A stretch of 64,000 nucleotides of DNA from assembly GCF_040253615.1 (NCBI RefSeq), contig NZ_JBEJGY010000004.1, positions 6,200,001-6,264,000 of the forward strand. Direction: 5' to 3'. Below are positions 62,701-64,000 of the stretch, piece after piece. The translations under genes and the position numbers were made by a program. This DNA comes from Streptomyces sp. Edi4. GTDB lineage: Bacteria; Actinomycetota; Actinomycetes; Streptomycetales; Streptomycetaceae. How positions within the stretch are numbered: the first letter of the stretch is position 1; every line of letters starts with the position of its first letter. The notes under the pieces are model-generated. The model was not told the origin of the DNA. It worked only from the letters and a program-made list of their open reading frames with translations, and made no database searches.

Positions 62701-64000
62701 GCGTACGGATGTGTCGGGTGACCCGACTTTCCGTGAGCTGCTCTCCCGGGTGCGGGAGACGGATCTGGGGGCTTATGCCCATCAGGACATCCCCTTCGAG
62801 CGGGTTGTTGAGGCGGTGAATCCGGCGCGTTCGTTGTCTCATGGGCCGTTGTTCCAGACGATGTTGTCGTTGCAGAGCGCCGATGAGGGCGGGTTTGTGA
62901 TGCCGGGGCTGGAGGTGTCTGTCAGTGATCTGGACACGGGGGTGGCCAAGGTTGATCTGACCTTCACGTTGCGTGAACGTCGTACGTCGTGGGGTGCTCC
63001 GGCGGGTATTGGTGGTGAGGTGCAGTACGCCACTGATTTGTTCGATCAGGAGACGGCGCAGGTGTTGGGGGATCGGTTGGTGCGGCTGTTGGAGGCCGTG
63101 GTCGCCGATGCGGGGGTGCGTGTGGGGGAGTTGGAGATTCTTTCCGGCGGGGAGCGGGAGTTGTTGCTCTCGGGTTGGAACGATACGGCTCGGGGTGGTG
63201 TGGTTCGTACGATGCCTGAGCTTGTTGAGGCGTGGGTGGTGGCTGCGCCGGAGGCTCCGGCGTTGGTGCACGGTGGGCGTACGTTCACGTATCGGGAGTT
63301 GGATCAGTGTGCGAACCGGTTGGCCCGGTTGTTGATTGAGGGTGGTGTCGGTCCGGAGCGGGTGGTGGCGCTGGTGTTGCCGAAGTCCGCGGATATGGTC
63401 GTGGCGGCGCTCGCGGTGCAGAAGGCGGGCGGTGCTTATGTTCCGGTTGACCCGGCTCATCCGGCGGACCGGATCGCGTACATGCTGGCGGATTCCCGGC
63501 CGGTCTGTGTGGTGACGGAGTCGGGGGTGGCCGGTGATCTGCCGGTGGTGTCCTGTCCGCTGGTTGTGCTGGATGAGGTGGGGGTGGTGTCGCGGCTGGC
63601 GGAGCTGGCGGACACGGTGGTGACGGACGGTGAGCGTGTTGTTCCGCTCGATGTTCACCACCCGGCGTATGTCATTTACACCTCTGGTTCCACTGGGCGC
63701 CCGAAGGGTGTTGTGGTGACGCACCGTGGTTTGGGTGATCTGTCGGTGAGTGTGGCGGAGCGGTATCTGCTGGATCGGGGCAGTCGGGTGTTGCAGCTTG
63801 CTTCGCCGAGTTTTGATGCTTCGGTGCTGGAGGCGGTGATGGCGCTGACCAATGGTGCCGCGCTGGTGGTGCCGGATGGGAAGCAGTTGGTGGGCGAGGA
63901 GCTGGCGCGGGTTTTGGTGGAGGAGCGGATCAGTCACACGCTGATGCTGCCGGCCGCGCTGGCTACTCTGCCCGAGGTTGAGCTGCCGCATTTGCGGACG
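56729..64000 (+). CDS. Non-ribosomal peptide synthetase, first 2424 codons (A-T-C-A-T-C-A...)
   Basis: A partial NRPS, open to the window end. Domains by motif: A1 about residues 35-500 (ITYTSGSTGTPKAV; NAKVDRNALP), T1 with Ser578 (FFELGGHSLL), C1 about 634-1080 (HHIITDG at 761-767), A2 about 1100-1560 (IFTSGSTGRPKG at 1252), T2 with Ser1641, C2 about 1697-2140 (HHIAGDG at 1824-1830) and A3 from about 2160 (IYTSGSTGRPKG at 2316), cut off. It starts with an A-T loading module without a starter C domain, so no fatty-acid start. By eye the A2 code is D-L-T-K-V-G-E-V-G, the asparagine signature; A1 gives D-M-S-K-M-G-V-V-N, not assigned. ATG at 56729 has GAGGAG nine bases upstream. Codon use changes along the gene. 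Confidence 0.93.
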   Translation, partial: MSGSQTAGAVESGAGEELFASVPARWQGRLCPAPDSKLPELFEAQVRRTPDAPAATFRDRTLSYRELNERANRLARLLVARGAGPEQVVGVLMPRSLEQIVSLVAVTKTGAAYLPVDVDYPAERIAYMLSHSDPTCLLSTAGSPAAEGLADRLVPLDDPAVGEALLGLSDRDVTDAERTEPLRMANPAYITYTSGSTGTPKAVVIEHRALADYLAWARKDYPSMGPGGTSLWHSPVSFDMTVSELWGPLVSGGRVLAAALEEDAYADTVSCTFMKATPSHLPMLNLLPDGYSPTGELMLGGEALLGAALDEWRRRHPQATVINVYGPSEITVNMAQFRLPPGLPTPDGVLPLGRLMDNMRGYVLDDWLRPVAPGVTGELYIAGPGLARGYFRQPGLSSERFVADPFGAPGGRMYRSGDLAHWTEDGQLVFRGRADHQVKVRGFRVEPGEIEAVLTRHEQVSRAVVLVREDRPGDQRIVAYVSTTEGAADPDAATMRAHAEETVPWYMVPSAFVVIKEWPLTPNAKVDRNALPAPEYSTGFGSGPSTPTEEILCRLTAEVLGLESVGVDDNFFELGGHSLLANRLTSRIRATLDAGLPMGAVFKAPTVAELAALLAGAGAAHAALAPMKRPARIPLSLAQQRLWFLYRMEGPSPTYNIPIAVRLTGELDRTALEAALGDVVARHEALRTCFADHDGEPHQVILPAEQAVPTVEFIELDGTEQLEQALFAQAGRGFDLTAGVPLKAVLYGVGAGAHVLLVLLHHIITDGWSRGPLTRDLSAAYTARAGGLAPAWEALPVQYADYALWQRDVLGEENDPDSLIAEQLAFWQKELSGAPELLELPLDRPRPAVASYRGATENFVLDAELHARMVELARACDATVFMVLQAGLAALLSRLGAGTDIPIGTAVAGRSDEALDDLVGFFINTLVLRTDVSGDPTFRELLSRVREADLDAYAHQDIPFERIVEAVNPTRSLSHAPLFQTMLTSQNTPEDSMVLPGLEVAAQDVHKGIAQFDLSFHTKEKTARDGTPAGIDGMLEYSTDLFDKATVDALTARLVRLLAECASQPDVPMNRLEILTEQERRQALEEWQGRPHEVSGKTLPVLIEEQARRVPGAPAVVHDDVSLTYAELNERANRLARLLVERGVGPESYVAVALPRSVDLVVTLLAIVKAGGAYLPLDPSYPADRLGFMLEDVAPVLVVTAQDVLDHVAAPCPSLRLDGLEVAAMLTGQDGSDLTDADRIAPLHPDNAVFVIFTSGSTGRPKGVTVQHRSLDAYLSWTRTAYPGVAGRALVHSPVAFDLTATGLFAPLTSGGCVELVELNGQARAADGRQRPTFVKATPSHLPLLIELPAQYSPAEQLVLGGESLMGEVLDEWRSRHPGATVINEYGPTETTVGCSEYRIEPGESVPAGVVTIGRPIWNTQMFVLDAQLRPVPTGSTGEVYIAGDLVTRGYHRRPDLTSGRFVANPYGPAGSRMYRSGDLARWRADGQMEFIARVDDQIKLRGFRIELGEIEGVIGAHPKLAQVAVIVREDQPGDKRLVGYAVPAPGQHPDSAELRSYAAGQLPDYMVPSVFVLLDDLPLTANRKLDRKALPAPDYGAAAGGSDRAPRTAYEEILCGAFAEILGLSRVGVDDNFFELGGHSLLVTRLTSRIRAALDAELSIRAVFEAPTVAELAARLADAGAARPPLVADARPERLPLSGAQQRLWFQHKMEGPSPTYNIATSLRLSGELDHGALEAALGDVVGRHEVLRTRFVEESGEPFQVVLDGEQARPVVELVEAGESGRLESALAEAAAFGFDLAGGVPLRFTLFRVSEREHVLLILLHHIAGDGWSMGPLSRDLSAAYTARAGGLAPVWEALPVQYADYALWQRDVLGDEGDSGSLFSEQLAFWRKELSGAPELLELPLDRPRPAVASYSGGVARFELDTELHGGVAELARSSNVTVFMVLQAGLAALLSRLGAGTDIPIGTAVAGRSDEALDDLVGFFINTLVLRTDVSGDPTFRELLSRVRETDLGAYAHQDIPFERVVEAVNPARSLSHGPLFQTMLSLQSADEGGFVMPGLEVSVSDLDTGVAKVDLTFTLRERRTSWGAPAGIGGEVQYATDLFDQETAQVLGDRLVRLLEAVVADAGVRVGELEILSGGERELLLSGWNDTARGGVVRTMPELVEAWVVAAPEAPALVHGGRTFTYRELDQCANRLARLLIEGGVGPERVVALVLPKSADMVVAALAVQKAGGAYVPVDPAHPADRIAYMLADSRPVCVVTESGVAGDLPVVSCPLVVLDEVGVVSRLAELADTVVTDGERVVPLDVHHPAYVIYTSGSTGRPKGVVVTHRGLGDLSVSVAERYLLDRGSRVLQLASPSFDASVLEAVMALTNGAALVVPDGKQLVGEELARVLVEERISHTLMLPAALATLPEVELPHLRT
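59052..59538 (+). repeat. C1 segment identical at DNA level to C2 (3189-base offset)
   Basis: 59052-59099 equals 62241-62288 and 59412-59538 (127 bases) equals 62601-62727, all with the same offset of 3189 bases = 1063 codons. Between these tracts the two C domains are similar but not identical. The codon style in this tract (GGT, TTG, GTG) is that of module 2, unlike the flanks of module 1, as expected for gene conversion. Confidence 0.9.
62241..62727 (+). repeat. C2 segment, partner of the C1 repeat
   Basis: The second copy of the tract described at 59052-59538, in the second condensation domain. Its codon use continues unchanged into A3, so this copy is the likely donor. Confidence 0.9.

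Noticed and set aside
62594..63991. Minus-strand frame with Arg/His/Gln/Thr-rich translation
   Set aside because: Antisense shadow of C2-A3; composition is that of reverse-read codons and no motif is seen.

Overview
The window is Streptomyces chromosome. GC is very high (about 70-75% by eye), third codon positions are almost all G or C, GTG starts are frequent, and many genes are actinobacterial markers: sepH, cutRS, a mycothiol-era ferrochelatase with C-terminal cysteines, DUF3093, DUF3159, DUF3710, DUF4193 and DUF5998 proteins, and a c-di-AMP (ydaO-type) leader in front of a cell-wall hydrolase. No rRNA, tRNA, CRISPR array or phage was found. Gene order matches what I recall of the conserved core of S. 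coelicolor around SCO5828-SCO5901.

Region by region. 1-7200: the end of a sodium:solute symporter, then an NMT1/Ssu-type ABC importer (ATPase, permease, lipoprotein) flanked by two paralogous CitB-type response regulators; only one has a CitA/DcuS-type sensor kinase beside it. 7200-9200: a HxlR-controlled operon with an alpha/beta hydrolase and a SnoaL/NTF2-like protein. 9250-11840: two divergent citrate-synthase genes, one with an N-terminal helix-turn-helix. 11900-19970: FAD monooxygenase, CobW-type GTPase, topoisomerase IV subunit A and a pair of M16 peptidases. 19970-28900: riboswitch plus M23 peptidase, GntR regulator, HPr, a MITE-like inverted-repeat element, a GNAT/acyl-CoA-synthetase fusion, DUF5998, a phosphodiesterase, and a thymidine kinase gene broken by one extra G. 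29000-38600: VOC protein, rhodanese, SepH, a membrane protein with low-complexity tail, lactone oxidase, MFS exporter, ferrochelatase, inositol-phosphatase-like protein. 38900-45960: cutRS, DUF4193 zinc-ribbon protein, a thioesterase/dUTPase/DUF3710 run and an orphan ABC ATPase. 46100-55850: kdpDE without kdpFABC, OB-fold protein, DUF3159 protein, two TrkA/RCK proteins divergent from a large APC/KUP-like permease, and an RNA (uracil-5) methyltransferase. 55850-56730 is a gene-poor, lower-GC boundary. From 56729 to the end runs the first 2424 codons of a non-ribosomal peptide synthetase, A-T-C-A-T-C-A..., the left edge of a biosynthetic cluster.

Themes. Potassium and c-di-AMP recur: a c-di-AMP leader, an orphan KdpDE pair and an RCK pair facing a KUP/KimA-like permease. 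Coding minisatellites occur twice in the first 6 kb. The synthetase is a mosaic: parts of its first condensation domain are identical at DNA level to the second one, and the by-eye specificity code of its second adenylation domain reads as asparagine.
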